DNA of 64,000 nucleotides from Pseudomonas sp. Irchel 3E13 (GCF_900187455.1 NZ_FYDX01000012.1:156402-220401); one strand, 5' to 3'; shown: positions 51,153 through 59,723, counted from the first letter of the stretch. A program made the numbers and translations. Notes: generated by a model from the sequence alone, not told the origin.

Positions 51153-51190
51153 GCGACAGATTTTAATACATCGCGACAGTTTTAATTCTC
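51153..51190. repeat. Inverted repeat, right copy, tandem
   Basis: GCGACAGATTTTAAT (51153-51167) followed by GCGACAGTTTTAATTCTC (51173-51190), two related copies in tandem, inverted relative to the copy at 49824. Tandem terminal repeats are known from several IS families, including IS21. The following 380 bases carry no gene; two CCCTTTCCATTTTT tracts lie near 51415-51490. Confidence 0.55.
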
Positions 51191-51549
51191 CAGAAACAGC
51201 GGCGGTGCTGCTGGGCGCAAGCAACGGACCATGACGGCAGGATTCGCCCGCTGTCCTTTTTGTGAGGCATGCGCGCGGGTTTGGCACCGGGAAATGGCGC
51301 ACATCGCACTAGCCGGACTGAGTGCGTTGGGTGCCCTCTTCGACTGTGCACCGCTTACCGCCGGCCATGCCAAATCCAAGACCCCAGCCAAGCACACCAT
51401 GTTCCAGGGGCTGCGCCCTTCCCTTTCCATTTTTCCGGCTGCGCCGGGCGGCCCGCAGGGCGGGCTTTCCCTTTCCATTTTTTCACTCGGCCCCTTCTAG
51501 CGCGTCAGCCTTGTCGACCACAGCTTCGCGTGTATGATGTTTACACATA

Positions 51550-51565
51550 CTGTACATTTATACAG
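51550..51565 (+). promoter_or_regulatory. LexA (SOS) box of umuDC
   Basis: CTGTACATTTATACAG fits CTGT-N8-ACAG, eight bases before umuD. SOS control of the polymerase operon follows. Confidence 0.85.
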
Positions 51566-51572
51566 GTTAGCC

Positions 51573-52013
51573 ATGCATACCATCTCAATCCTCGGCCGTA
51601 TTCGGCTGGAGCCTGCAACCAATCCGCTGCCGCTTTTCAGTTCGCGACTGAGCTGCGGCTTTCCGAGCCCTGCAGAGGACCTCGTCGAGGAAATGTCTTC
51701 GCTGGATGACATCGCGGTTACCAACCCTCCCGCAACGTACCTGGTGCGCAGTGGTGGCGACTCGATGATCGATGCCGGCATATGGCCGGACGATGTGATC
51801 GTGGTCGACAGGTCCAAGAAAGCAGTCAATCGCTCAATCGTTGTCGCCATTCACGAGGGCGAGTTTGTATGTAAGCGCTTGGTCATTGCAGGTGAAGTTG
51901 TCCTGCTCTGTCCGGAGAATCCAAGTTACGCACCAATAGTAATTTCAGACAAAGAGGCGCTCATTGTCTGGGGGGTCTGCACGTTCAATCTTCACAGGCT
52001 TTGCCCGGTATGA
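51573..52013 (+). CDS. umuD: UmuD/RulA-type SOS protein, 146 aa
   Basis: S24 peptidase family. The autocleavage site is the Cys-Gly in SCGFPSP (about residue 28), the nucleophile Ser is in GGDSMIDAG and the Lys in VAIHEGEFVCKRL. After RecA-stimulated self-cleavage it becomes the UmuD' subunit of DNA polymerase V. Length and the rulAB-like partner fit Pseudomonas plasmid rulA. A LexA box lies just upstream; umuC overlaps by four bases. Confidence 0.9.
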   Translation: MHTISILGRIRLEPATNPLPLFSSRLSCGFPSPAEDLVEEMSSLDDIAVTNPPATYLVRSGGDSMIDAGIWPDDVIVVDRSKKAVNRSIVVAIHEGEFVCKRLVIAGEVVLLCPENPSYAPIVISDKEALIVWGVCTFNLHRLCPV

Positions 52014-53281
52014 ACGGACGCCAGGCATTCATATTGTTCGATGCGAACAATTTCTATGTTTCTGCTGAGCGCGTGTGGCGTCCTGAACTTGAGAACAAGC
52101 CTGTTGTGGTCGCCGGATCCGGCGATGGCTGTGTTATATCTCGCTCAAATGAAGCCAAGGAACTTGGCATTAAAATGTCTGAACCTGTTCACCTCGTCCG
52201 TCAAGAACATTGGCGTTCCGGCGTAATTATTTGTTCAGCTAACTTTCCTTTATATGGTGATTTGTCGTCACGAATGATGAGATCGATTGCGACCCTCGCG
52301 CCGAGCATACTTACCTACTCAATTGATGAAGCCTTCGTTTTTGCCCATGGCATGTCTGACGAACAACTTCACCAGTTGACTATGCAGATTAGGGACCGCG
52401 TCCTCGCCTGGACCGGTCTTGCCACAGGCGCTGGAGTCGGCCCCACCCCTACCCTTGCAAAGCTAGGCTCGTACGGCGCTAAGCGCGTACTGAAGACTGG
52501 CTACTGCAACCTGATGTCGCCGATCGACCGAGATCAACTGCTGGCGCTCACTCCAGTCGGAGAGGTATGGGGAATCGGAGCAGCGACCGCCTCGCGGCTG
52601 ACCGGTATGGGGGTGACCACAGCTGCTGAATTCGCCATGCTCCCCAAGCACATCGTCGAAAGGGAGTTCCCAATCACCGTACGCCGTACTCAACTGGAAC
52701 TGAATGGCGTCTGCGCTGTGGACCTCAAGGGCAACGATGGCCCTCGAGAGATGATCAACGTGGGTCGAACCTTCGGTTCACGAATAGACACGCTGGATTC
52801 GCTCACAGCAGCACTGGTTGAGTTTGCTAGCCTGGCAGCCAGCAGACTAAGGAAGCAGGGGTCCGCAGCCTCAGCGATGAGGGTCTACGCCCGGACAAGT
52901 CCTTACGATAACAAGGATGCTCCGTACGCAAAGTCGATCACCGTCCCATTCTCTCAGCCAGCGTCTGATGTACGCATTTTCGCTAGGGCCGCTGCGCAAG
53001 CTGCGCGCACCATATTCAGGTCCGGGGTTCGTTTTTCTAAGGCGGGCGTTCTGCTTATGGGAGTTCAGCCAGCATCGGCAATGTCCCAGCAGGACCTGTT
53101 CGGTTACGACACGGGATTGCAGGATCGGTTGATGTCCACCTTGGACGAGATCAACTCCAGGTTTGGCCGCGGTACGGTGAAACTGGGGAGAACCATCGTT
53201 GCCGGTGGGTGGAAGCCCAGATCGGACAATCTGAGCCCTGCGTACTCATGTCGACTATCCGACCTCAAAGTCGTCTTCTGA
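52010..53281 (+). CDS. umuC: UmuC/RulB-type Y-family DNA polymerase, 423 aa
   Basis: Y-family translesion polymerase: LFDANNFYVSAERVW near the N-terminus with the first catalytic Asp, SIDEAFVF with the second Asp-Glu pair, helix-hairpin-helix and little finger domains after that (GVWGIG-type GEVWGIGAATASRL). Works with UmuD' in error-prone repair. ATG 52010 is chosen; a TTG three codons earlier is possible. Length equals rulB. It is the intact counterpart of the broken umuC at 61529-62513. Confidence 0.9.
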   Translation: MNGRQAFILFDANNFYVSAERVWRPELENKPVVVAGSGDGCVISRSNEAKELGIKMSEPVHLVRQEHWRSGVIICSANFPLYGDLSSRMMRSIATLAPSILTYSIDEAFVFAHGMSDEQLHQLTMQIRDRVLAWTGLATGAGVGPTPTLAKLGSYGAKRVLKTGYCNLMSPIDRDQLLALTPVGEVWGIGAATASRLTGMGVTTAAEFAMLPKHIVEREFPITVRRTQLELNGVCAVDLKGNDGPREMINVGRTFGSRIDTLDSLTAALVEFASLAASRLRKQGSAASAMRVYARTSPYDNKDAPYAKSITVPFSQPASDVRIFARAAAQAARTIFRSGVRFSKAGVLLMGVQPASAMSQQDLFGYDTGLQDRLMSTLDEINSRFGRGTVKLGRTIVAGGWKPRSDNLSPAYSCRLSDLKVVF

Positions 53282-53361
53282 TCTGGGCCATCATTGGCTG
53301 CTCCGGCCCTACTGCTAGCAGCGCTGCTGCTAGTCCCTTTCCATTTTCCTCAGCCTTGGAT

Positions 53362-53688
53362 TCAGCGTTCACTCTGCCTGGCGCTGTGAACCAGTTTCAG
53401 GTGCCGGGCCGCGACCTTGGTCTTTTCATCACTGCCCGCCCATACCGCCTGAAGATCCGTTGCAGCTCTAACCTGGTCCGGCGTCAGTGGGAGAAATCCG
53501 TTCTCCAAACAGTCGAGCGCTGATGACTGCCCTGACTTGTCCAGGTAGTCATAGGGGCTCTGCAGAAACTCCGACAGCGTAACGGTACACAGCTGGGCAA
53601 GCCTGGCCTTGCAGTAAATATCAGCCCAAAGGTCCAGCTCGACCTTGTCGATGGTGATATGTGTGTCGCGGGGAGTGGAAGTCATCAT
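53362..53688 (-). CDS. Hypothetical protein, 108 aa
   Basis: Helical acidic protein starting 33 bases after the MobI-like gene, probably in one operon with it. First residues MMTSTPRDTHITIDK. No family recognised. A function related to transfer is possible from position only. Confidence 0.55.
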   Translation of the reverse strand: MMTSTPRDTHITIDKVELDLWADIYCKARLAQLCTVTLSEFLQSPYDYLDKSGQSSALDCLENGFLPLTPDQVRAATDLQAVWAGSDEKTKVAARHLKLVHSARQSER

Positions 53689-53720
53689 GAGCCCTGTCTG
53701 TGTGGGTTATGCAATCCACT

Positions 53721-54212
53721 CTATACGCCATCCACGATATGCAACCCATCCCTGATCGGAGGGTTGGCGTTTACGCGGCGCTGCAGATCCAGGAGCTGCT
53801 TTCGAGCCTTCATGTTGATTAGAAGGCTCTCACGGATAATCGCGAACTTCGGTTCGTAGGCGTGGAAGAGCTGCTGGATCCAGAAATCGGCATTTTTGAC
53901 AACCGACGCCTCCCTGTAGCTATGGGCCTTTCCTTTGGGAATGGCAACGGACCACGCCTTCAAGCCTCCGCTGGTTTTCTGGAACGTCACACGCTTCCAA
54001 ATGATCGACACTGATCCCGCCGTGTTCACCTTCACTTGAACCGTGCGGTACTGGATCTTCCCCTCTCGCTTGGCAGCCTCCAGGAACTCATCCCTTAACT
54101 GAAGGGCTTCGAGCTTGAGCTTCTCATGGACGATGTCGAGTTTCTTGATTACGTCGGAGTAGATCCCGCTGATCTCGCCGCGGACATCAGAACCACTGAT
54201 CGGATCAATCAT
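53721..54212 (-). CDS. MobI-like conjugative transfer protein, 163 aa
   Basis: A helical N-terminus (HEKLKLEALQLRDEFLEAAKR), a central beta part (VQVKVNTAGSVSIIWKRV) and a C-terminal helix with YEPKFAIIRESLLINMKARKQL resemble the MobI(A/C) proteins of SXT and IncA/C elements, which are needed for oriT processing and lie beside it. The relation is by pattern and not certain. The adjacent 54213-54500 region has perfect inverted repeats, as expected for an origin of transfer. Confidence 0.5.
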   Translation of the reverse strand: MIDPISGSDVRGEISGIYSDVIKKLDIVHEKLKLEALQLRDEFLEAAKREGKIQYRTVQVKVNTAGSVSIIWKRVTFQKTSGGLKAWSVAIPKGKAHSYREASVVKNADFWIQQLFHAYEPKFAIIRESLLINMKARKQLLDLQRRVNANPPIRDGLHIVDGV

Positions 54213-54500
54213 TACCCTATCCTTATAATAGGAATTTTGAAGTCTGGATTCCCCTACTAATCCGTGTAGTCGGAAATGGCAGAAAATCAGCAGTTTAAGA
54301 CCTGGGAATCCTGGTTTTCAAGAAAAATGTAGGTTCCTCTTATAGGGGAATGTAGCTTTTTCGTGAACGCACCGTATCAAATCGCCAGATTTTTCTTGTA
54401 TTCCTTTATATAGGAATCTAGCACTCAATATTTTTGCAATTCAGCTTCTGAGTAGTAGAGGCCTACATTCCCCTATAAGGAGAATTCAGCAAATTCCACG
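54213..54500. other. Inverted-repeat-rich region, candidate oriT
   Basis: CTTATAGGGGAATGTAG (54339-54355) pairs perfectly with CTACATTCCCCTATAAG (54463-54479). TATAATAGGAATTTT (54226-54240), TATATAGGAATC (54406-54417) and GGATTCCCCTACTA (54246-54259) are related short motifs. No gene is present from 54213 to 54796. Iterated motifs next to a MobI-like gene suggest an origin of transfer; a replication or partition site for the following parM pair is the alternative. Confidence 0.45.
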
Positions 54501-54796
54501 CCTATCAGCAAAATTGACCAATCTGTACGATTTTTAGCCAACTCGGGTGCGCGTTTCGCTGGTCTGAAATGAGGGGCAGATTGGGGGGTTGCATATTGGA
54601 AATCGATGGCAGGATTGAGATGAGAGGTGCGTTTCTCGACCGATTGTGCTCCTGCGAGACCTTCGGGGCATCGGTACAGACCACCTCACAATGAATCTCT
54701 TTTTTCGAAGCAGTTGCAATTGTTGACCGTTAGTCGACCGATTGAAGGCTGCTTGAATACCAACAGCAATCCCATACAAACGCTTAAGGAGCGAAC

Positions 54797-55807
54797 ATGG
54801 CCAGTAAAAGCAAACCAACCGGCGACTTCGTGGTAGGCCTGGACATCGGCTATTCGAACGTGAAAATTGCATTCGGTCATGCGGAGCAAGACCGGCCAAC
54901 CCTGATCATCCGCCCAGCTCAGGCAGCCCCAGTGGCAAGCCTCAATGGCAACGTGGATCTGAAGGACGGTGAGCACTACGTGTTTCTGAATGACGAGCAA
55001 TGGGTCGGATTCGTGAATCCAGGTCGCTCGGGGGTGAAGCGCGAGCTTCATGCGGACTATCCGTCCACCGACACCTACCGTGCCCTCTTCAACGCGTCTA
55101 TCAGCGAAGTGTGTCAGGACGGCCAGACTGAGATCGACCACCTGATTACAGGCCTCCCGGTGAAGCAAGCCCGTGATGAGCGGCTGGTCGAGCGGCTCAT
55201 CGCTCAGTTAACCGGTACTCACAAGGTCTCCCCCAAGCGAGAGATCACCGTGAAACGCGTCACGGTCCTGCCTCAACCTGTCGGCACCTTGAACTACATC
55301 TGCGCTACCTATGAGAACCCAGAGATCCTCGAGGAGTCGGTACTGCTGGTGCTCGACCCTGGGTTTTTCTCGGTTGACTGGGTTGTTTTCCGCCGGGGAG
55401 ATATCGTTCGCGACTCTTCTGACTCGTCCATGGAAGCCATGAGCGCCCTTCTGGATGCCATCAACGCAGAGATCGCCAAAGACTACGGTGGCAATGGACC
55501 GGGCCGCGATAAGATTGAGATCGCATTGCAGAACGGCCGAAGCCAAGTTCTCCTTTTTGGCGAGCAGGTAGACCTTGCACCCTACATTGATCAGGCCTGC
55601 AGCATCGTGGCCCCTAAAGCCCTGCTGAACATGAAGCAGCAGATGCGCTTCCTGGATGGAGAGGCGATGGACTTCGTCCTTCTGGGCGGCGGCGGCGGGC
55701 AATGCTACATGCCAGCCGCGCAGCAGGTCTTCCCTCGGTCCAAAACACTCACCTCCGACCGCCCGGTCATTTCGAATGCGTTTGGGTACTGGCTGCATCA
55801 CGGCTAA
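54797..55807 (+). CDS. parM: ParM/StbA-type actin-like plasmid segregation ATPase, 336 aa
   Basis: Actin fold: phosphate-1 loop in GLDIGYSNVKIAFG (residues 13-26), phosphate-2 loop in LVLDPGFFSVDWV (about 191-203), and adenosine motif LLGGGGGQCYMP (about 295-306). ParM polymerises to push plasmid copies apart, bound to DNA through an adaptor. The next gene is the likely adaptor. AAGGAG lies upstream of ATG 54797. Confidence 0.85.
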   Translation: MASKSKPTGDFVVGLDIGYSNVKIAFGHAEQDRPTLIIRPAQAAPVASLNGNVDLKDGEHYVFLNDEQWVGFVNPGRSGVKRELHADYPSTDTYRALFNASISEVCQDGQTEIDHLITGLPVKQARDERLVERLIAQLTGTHKVSPKREITVKRVTVLPQPVGTLNYICATYENPEILEESVLLVLDPGFFSVDWVVFRRGDIVRDSSDSSMEAMSALLDAINAEIAKDYGGNGPGRDKIEIALQNGRSQVLLFGEQVDLAPYIDQACSIVAPKALLNMKQQMRFLDGEAMDFVLLGGGGGQCYMPAAQQVFPRSKTLTSDRPVISNAFGYWLHHG

Positions 55808-55821
55808 GGGAGATGACAAAA

Positions 55822-56307
55822 ATGAGCGAGGTAGTGGAAGACGACACACTGAAAATGGTGGTCAAGCTGACTTCGGAATCGAAGATGCTTTACAACGATC
55901 TCGAAAGCATCTCAAAAATGCGGCGGGCCAGGCGTATCCTCTACCTCGCTCAGCTCGGCCTGATGTTTGAAAGAACGCTTGAAGAAAAAACGTCGACTGG
56001 CGCCGAAATCCCGGTAAAGCCATTGGTGCCCATGGCGCCTAGCGGGCCAGGGGAAGTAGGCTCTGACGAGCCATCGAAGGCAGCGGGTGAGCCGCCCCAT
56101 GTAGAGTCAGCTGGGGCCCCTACCCTTCCGAAGATTGAGCTACCAGTTGAACGTGCACAGGTCGCCACGGAAAGCAAAAATGCCGGCGACCAGGTGGTTG
56201 ACGCTACACCATTGGAGCAGTCCCATCCTCCTGCGAACGAGGTTCCATCTGCTGACACAGCCATAAACCCGCCTTTAAACCGCAGGAAGCCTGGTTTTAA
56301 ACTTTAA
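55822..56307 (+). CDS. Putative ParM partner (StbB/ParR-like), 161 aa
   Basis: AAGGGAG precedes ATG 55822 by nine bases, 14 bases after the parM stop. The N-terminal 45 residues (VVKLTSESKMLYNDLESI, KMRRARRILYLAQLG) look like a small helical DNA-binding module; the rest is Pro/Ala/Glu-rich and probably disordered. Such adaptors bind the partition site and filament end. Assigned by position and shape. Confidence 0.65.
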   Translation: MSEVVEDDTLKMVVKLTSESKMLYNDLESISKMRRARRILYLAQLGLMFERTLEEKTSTGAEIPVKPLVPMAPSGPGEVGSDEPSKAAGEPPHVESAGAPTLPKIELPVERAQVATESKNAGDQVVDATPLEQSHPPANEVPSADTAINPPLNRRKPGFKL

Positions 56308-56320
56308 ACTCAATAGAAAC

Positions 56321-56349
56321 AGAAAGCCCCTAACAAAGGGGCTTTTTTT
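56321..56349 (+). terminator. Rho-independent terminator after the partition operon
   Basis: AAAGCCCC-TAACAA-GGGGCTTTTTTT, a stem followed by a seven-T run, directly after the stop of the parM-partner gene. Confidence 0.85.
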
Positions 56350-57043
56350 ATAGTGCGCTCAAGGACATCCGACAAACAACCTTGGCTATCACCCGGGTAT
56401 CACTATTTTTTGGTAGCCCTGTTTCAGGGTCGATCGGAACTGTAGTGCCGAGGATGTTGGGATTTGTAGAGGTAAGAGCAAAACCAGTTATCACGGGTGA
56501 AACTTGCCTAAGAACAACCGATTCACGAATTGATATTAAGTAGACACCTTCGTGAAGCGTTTTCTGTGATATGTCAACCAAAATAATGTCATTTCTGGAT
56601 ATCACCGTTTTTAATGCATCTGTGTTTACCAAAACAGCCCTTGTGTTCTCTGGTGTTAAACCGTACTCCGATAATAACCTAAGGGGCATTGGTAGGGTTC
56701 GAAGAACGGACTCTACGACTATCGCAGGCGGCTCTTTCTTCAGCACGCCTTGGGTGAAGGCCAGCTGTTCCGGGCTCTGCACCAGCAAAGAGGCAGAGTC
56801 ACCTGCCTTCGTAACGTCGGAGCCAGTGCCCAGGTACTCGACAGTCGTTTCCAATACTCGGGCCAACTGAACAAGCCGCTCACGAGTGCAAGAGGTACCT
56901 TTATAAAGCATGTTCTTGACTGTGGATTCAGATTCTTCCAGCAGCTGTGCCAGCTTTGTTGCTGAGATTTCCTGGGCCTTCATCAACTCACTCACACGAG
57001 TGACAAAGGCTTGATGGCTAGTCGCTTCAGCGGCGTACTGCAT
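56348..57043 (-). CDS. CI/SetR-like repressor with inactive S24-type C-terminus, 231 aa
   Basis: Residues about 15-70 form an HTH_XRE domain (ISATKLAQLLEESESTVKNMLY). The C-terminal 110 residues have the S24 (LexA-like) fold (NDIILVDISQKTLHEGVYLI and VVLRQVSP), but the nucleophile Ser is replaced (TDALKT) and the Lys by Arg or Leu (VVLRQV). Self-cleavage is therefore unlikely, and induction may work differently from SetR. Divergent from the transglycosylase/FlhDC-like operon; operator palindrome TTTACACC-N8-GGTGTAAA lies just upstream. Confidence 0.75.
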   Translation of the reverse strand: MQYAAEATSHQAFVTRVSELMKAQEISATKLAQLLEESESTVKNMLYKGTSCTRERLVQLARVLETTVEYLGTGSDVTKAGDSASLLVQSPEQLAFTQGVLKKEPPAIVVESVLRTLPMPLRLLSEYGLTPENTRAVLVNTDALKTVISRNDIILVDISQKTLHEGVYLISIRESVVLRQVSPVITGFALTSTNPNILGTTVPIDPETGLPKNSDTRVIAKVVCRMSLSAL

Positions 57044-57117
57044 GTAGTGCGGTCCTCGGCAATTCCACCTTGGTTAAAATTCAAATGATCAAAACAACTC
57101 ATTTATAGGTGTGTCAA

Positions 57118-57141
57118 TTTACACCCTTTCAATGGTGTAAA
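57118..57141. promoter_or_regulatory. Operator palindrome in the repressor/transfer intergenic region
   Basis: TTTACACC-CTTTCAAT-GGTGTAAA, perfect 8-base arms, between the divergent repressor and transglycosylase genes. A second partial motif (TTTTAGGGTAAAATTTAC) is near 57164-57181. The 398-base gap contains no gene. Confidence 0.6.
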
Positions 57142-57441
57142 TCAAAACCGTGAAATCTGACCCTTTTAGGGTAAAATTTACTCATAGCAGTGTAGAATTT
57201 TGTAGTAGCACCTTGACGCCAAAATCACGTCAAAATGGTGGCACCATGCCACTTTTTAGCCGTTTATTACAAAAACAAGTCAAAATCCTGCCGCAAGTAC
57301 CACCGTTCGTCTGAATATTCGCGCTTGTCTACACTGGTAGAGGGTCATATTATGGTGAACCATCTTGAAACATCCTGAACCATGGGTAGAATGCGCCCCG
57401 ACGTTGGGCGTATTTATGCACTAGGATAGGGTCATATTTCG

Positions 57442-58008
57442 ATGGATTGCACACCACGACTCACAAGGACGATAGGCGCTGGCATAGCCTTGCTGCCGCT
57501 GGTCGCAGGGGCCTTCAGTCTTGAAGGTACCGTCTGGGAGCAAGAATCGAGTCGAGCCTGCAAGGTTGACCCAAAGCTTCTGTATGCAATAGCTCTTGTC
57601 GAATCAAAAAAAATCTCCGGCCCCGTCGCCAGACCGAACCCTTACGCCTTGAACATCGACAACAAGGCCTATCACCCAACGACGCACACTAAGGCCGCAG
57701 ATCTGCTCAACAGCGCCCTGACCAGGACGAAGTCCATAGCTGTCGGTGCCATGCAGGTGAGCATTCGCTGGAACGGTAATCGTGTCTCAAATCCCGAGGA
57801 TCTCCTGGACCTCCGGACAAACGTACGCGTCGGCACACAGATACTGTGCGAATTCATCAAAGGCGGCAAAGGCGACGACCACAGCCTGGCTGTTGCGTTA
57901 GGCCGGTATCACACGCCGAACCCTGAACTGCAACACGTTGCACGTGACTATGGGGTAAATGTCCTCCGAGTATGGCGGCGCCTCATCGTTCTCGAGCAGG
58001 AGGGCTGA
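57442..58008 (+). CDS. VirB1-type lytic transglycosylase, 188 aa
   Basis: The N-terminus is a signal peptide (GAGIALLPLVAGAFS). The SLT domain has the catalytic Glu in YAIALVESKK (about residue 54), GAMQVSIRWNG, and LGRYHTPNPE, as in conjugation-associated transglycosylases. It opens peptidoglycan for the transfer apparatus. In SXT the gene just before the FlhD/FlhC-type activators is of this type, matching the order here. Confidence 0.8.
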   Translation: MDCTPRLTRTIGAGIALLPLVAGAFSLEGTVWEQESSRACKVDPKLLYAIALVESKKISGPVARPNPYALNIDNKAYHPTTHTKAADLLNSALTRTKSIAVGAMQVSIRWNGNRVSNPEDLLDLRTNVRVGTQILCEFIKGGKGDDHSLAVALGRYHTPNPELQHVARDYGVNVLRVWRRLIVLEQEG

Positions 58009-58013
58009 CCGTG

Positions 58014-58520
58014 ATGGACTCGTACGCACTGAACCTGGCGCTAAGGGTTGCTCAAGAATGGGCAATCAACAACGACCCTGCCTATGGCCGTTTCTTTGAC
58101 TTAGCACCTGTCGACCGTCAATGGCTCATTCAGGCCTCTGAGAGCGACTTAACTGAGCTCTCGTCCCTGCCCTCCTCCATTCTTCTTGTAAAAATCGGCA
58201 CCCTGAGTGACGACAATTGCACAGGCTTTAATACCCCCTCCCATGCGGTCTCGACGGTCAGTCAGCTGCTAGGGGCGATCTCAGATGATCTTCGGGTGAG
58301 AGGCCGGGTTGCAATGATTGACTGGGGAATCAGTTGCCCGGACAAAGCTAGCTGGCTTGCGCAGAGCAAGATGAAGGATCGCGTACGTCTAGCTGCGTTA
58401 GGGAAGGTTACCTTCGCTACACGTACGTCATTCTGCAAAATTATCGTTGGTGCTCCTGATAGCACAGTGCGAATTGCCAACCTGATGCGAATACTCTCAG
58501 GGGGGCGCCGGAGTGAATAA
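58014..58520 (+). CDS. FlhD/SetD-like activator subunit, 168 aa
   Basis: The first 70 residues (SYALNLALRVAQEWAINNDPAYGRFFDLAP, DLTELSSLPSSILLVKIG) follow the FlhD pattern: a long helix with AQ-x-x, D-x-x-A-x-x-F, then a short L-rich helix. FlhD forms a complex with FlhC to activate transcription. A C-terminal extension of about 70 residues is unlike FlhD. GTG 58011 is an alternative start. Overlaps the next gene by eight bases. Confidence 0.55.
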   Translation: MDSYALNLALRVAQEWAINNDPAYGRFFDLAPVDRQWLIQASESDLTELSSLPSSILLVKIGTLSDDNCTGFNTPSHAVSTVSQLLGAISDDLRVRGRVAMIDWGISCPDKASWLAQSKMKDRVRLAALGKVTFATRTSFCKIIVGAPDSTVRIANLMRILSGGRRSE

Positions 58521-58947
58521 ACAGCGTCAGGCACTACGCTTGCTCAAAGCTGGGCTCAGCCCAATCCTGGTCAACATTCAGACCGGACTTTCCACTGACC
58601 AAATCTTGATGCCGGCCGATTTGAAGGCACAAGTGGTCTGTGACCTGGGCGCCCAAAAGATCTCCACTCTGGACGACATTCTCGCAGCTCCGCACGGGGC
58701 TTCCGATGCAGCTGCTCTGCTGCTGCTTTACACGGCTAAAACAGGCCGTGCTGAGTTAGAGGTCGACATCGATAAGCTTGTCAGCGCGTACGAGGACTAC
58801 CTCCGCGAATGCCGGCTTGTATCCCAATCTAGTGTCACCTCCCCTCTTTCACTGAACGACGCCTGGGTTCTCGCTCGAGAACTGCGAAGCTCAGATCAGA
58901 TATCACTACTAAACAAAATCCTATCTAACGTCGTAAAGGGGCACTGA
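58513..58947 (+). CDS. Short FlhC-like protein lacking the zinc domain, 144 aa
   Basis: Starts at GTG 58513. The N-terminus (LRLLKAGLSPILVNIQTGLSTDQI) and the C-terminal SLNDAWVLARELRSSDQISLL are similar to the FlhC-like protein that follows, but the sequence ends before the C-x-x-C zinc site. It may be a duplicated or diverged FlhC-type subunit. Confidence 0.55.
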   Translation: MNKQRQALRLLKAGLSPILVNIQTGLSTDQILMPADLKAQVVCDLGAQKISTLDDILAAPHGASDAAALLLLYTAKTGRAELEVDIDKLVSAYEDYLRECRLVSQSSVTSPLSLNDAWVLARELRSSDQISLLNKILSNVVKGH

Positions 58948-58948
58948 A

Positions 58949-59722
58949 ATGGACGAAGCGCTTGCCGGTGTTTTGGTTAAAGCAGGATTCCGATCAGCAA
59001 TCATTCGGCTTCACACCGGCCTGACTCGGAAGCAAGTGACAAGCCTGAGAAAGAAGCTAGGGGTTTGTGGCCCTTCAGAATCTGGCCCCTTGCCAAACGC
59101 AGAGAGCCTTCTTGTGAAACGTGCCGTCAGCTTGGAGGCATCCCTCTTCATGCTGGCCTATCTGATTACCGCCGTTAAACCGCGTGAAGCCATTGATATT
59201 CACGCAGTCATGGCAGCGCACACCCAGTACCTGGACAGCCACGCCAGCCTTAGGGGCGGGAACATGGACCTGGAGAACATCCTCGAGCTCGATGACGCTT
59301 GGCTGGTTGCACGTGACTACCGAAGCCAGGAAGTTACCATGCGCACATGTAACTCCTGCCACGTCGAATTTGTAGCCAGTATCAACCATCGGCGACACGC
59401 CTGCCCCCTGTGTGACGGGGTGCAGGTTCGCGACCCATTCCACTGTGATTTCGCCGACCGTCCAGTGTCCACTCGCAGTGTTGGTGAACTCCTGGAAGTA
59501 TCCCAGAAAGTCAGCCAGTGGGAAAATTGGGGGTACTCGACCGAAGAGCTTCGGCATGAACTGTCCCTTTCAGTTCACGAGTTCACAGCTTGTAAAAAGA
59601 TCCTATCCATCACCGAGGCCGACATCAGTCGCCTATGCGCCAAGTATTCGACTGGCGATCGATTGGTGAAGCACCTGATCAAAGCATCAACGACACAGGC
59701 CCGTACCTTGTTGGCAGCTTGA
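58949..59722 (+). CDS. FlhC/SetC-like transcriptional activator with C-terminal extension, 257 aa
   Basis: Residues 1-150 match FlhC: LVKAGFRSAIIRLHTGLTRKQV, SLEASLFMLAYLITAV, LDDAWLVARDYRSQEV and the zinc site CNSCHVEFVAS...CPLCDG (C131, C134, C149, C152 approximately). A further 100 residues contain an HTH-like helix set (WGYSTEELRHELSLSVHEFTAC). With the FlhD-like protein it probably forms a SetCD/AcaCD-type master activator of transfer genes. Starts two bases after the previous stop. Confidence 0.7.
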   Translation: MDEALAGVLVKAGFRSAIIRLHTGLTRKQVTSLRKKLGVCGPSESGPLPNAESLLVKRAVSLEASLFMLAYLITAVKPREAIDIHAVMAAHTQYLDSHASLRGGNMDLENILELDDAWLVARDYRSQEVTMRTCNSCHVEFVASINHRRHACPLCDGVQVRDPFHCDFADRPVSTRSVGELLEVSQKVSQWENWGYSTEELRHELSLSVHEFTACKKILSITEADISRLCAKYSTGDRLVKHLIKASTTQARTLLAA

Positions 59723-59723
59723 A

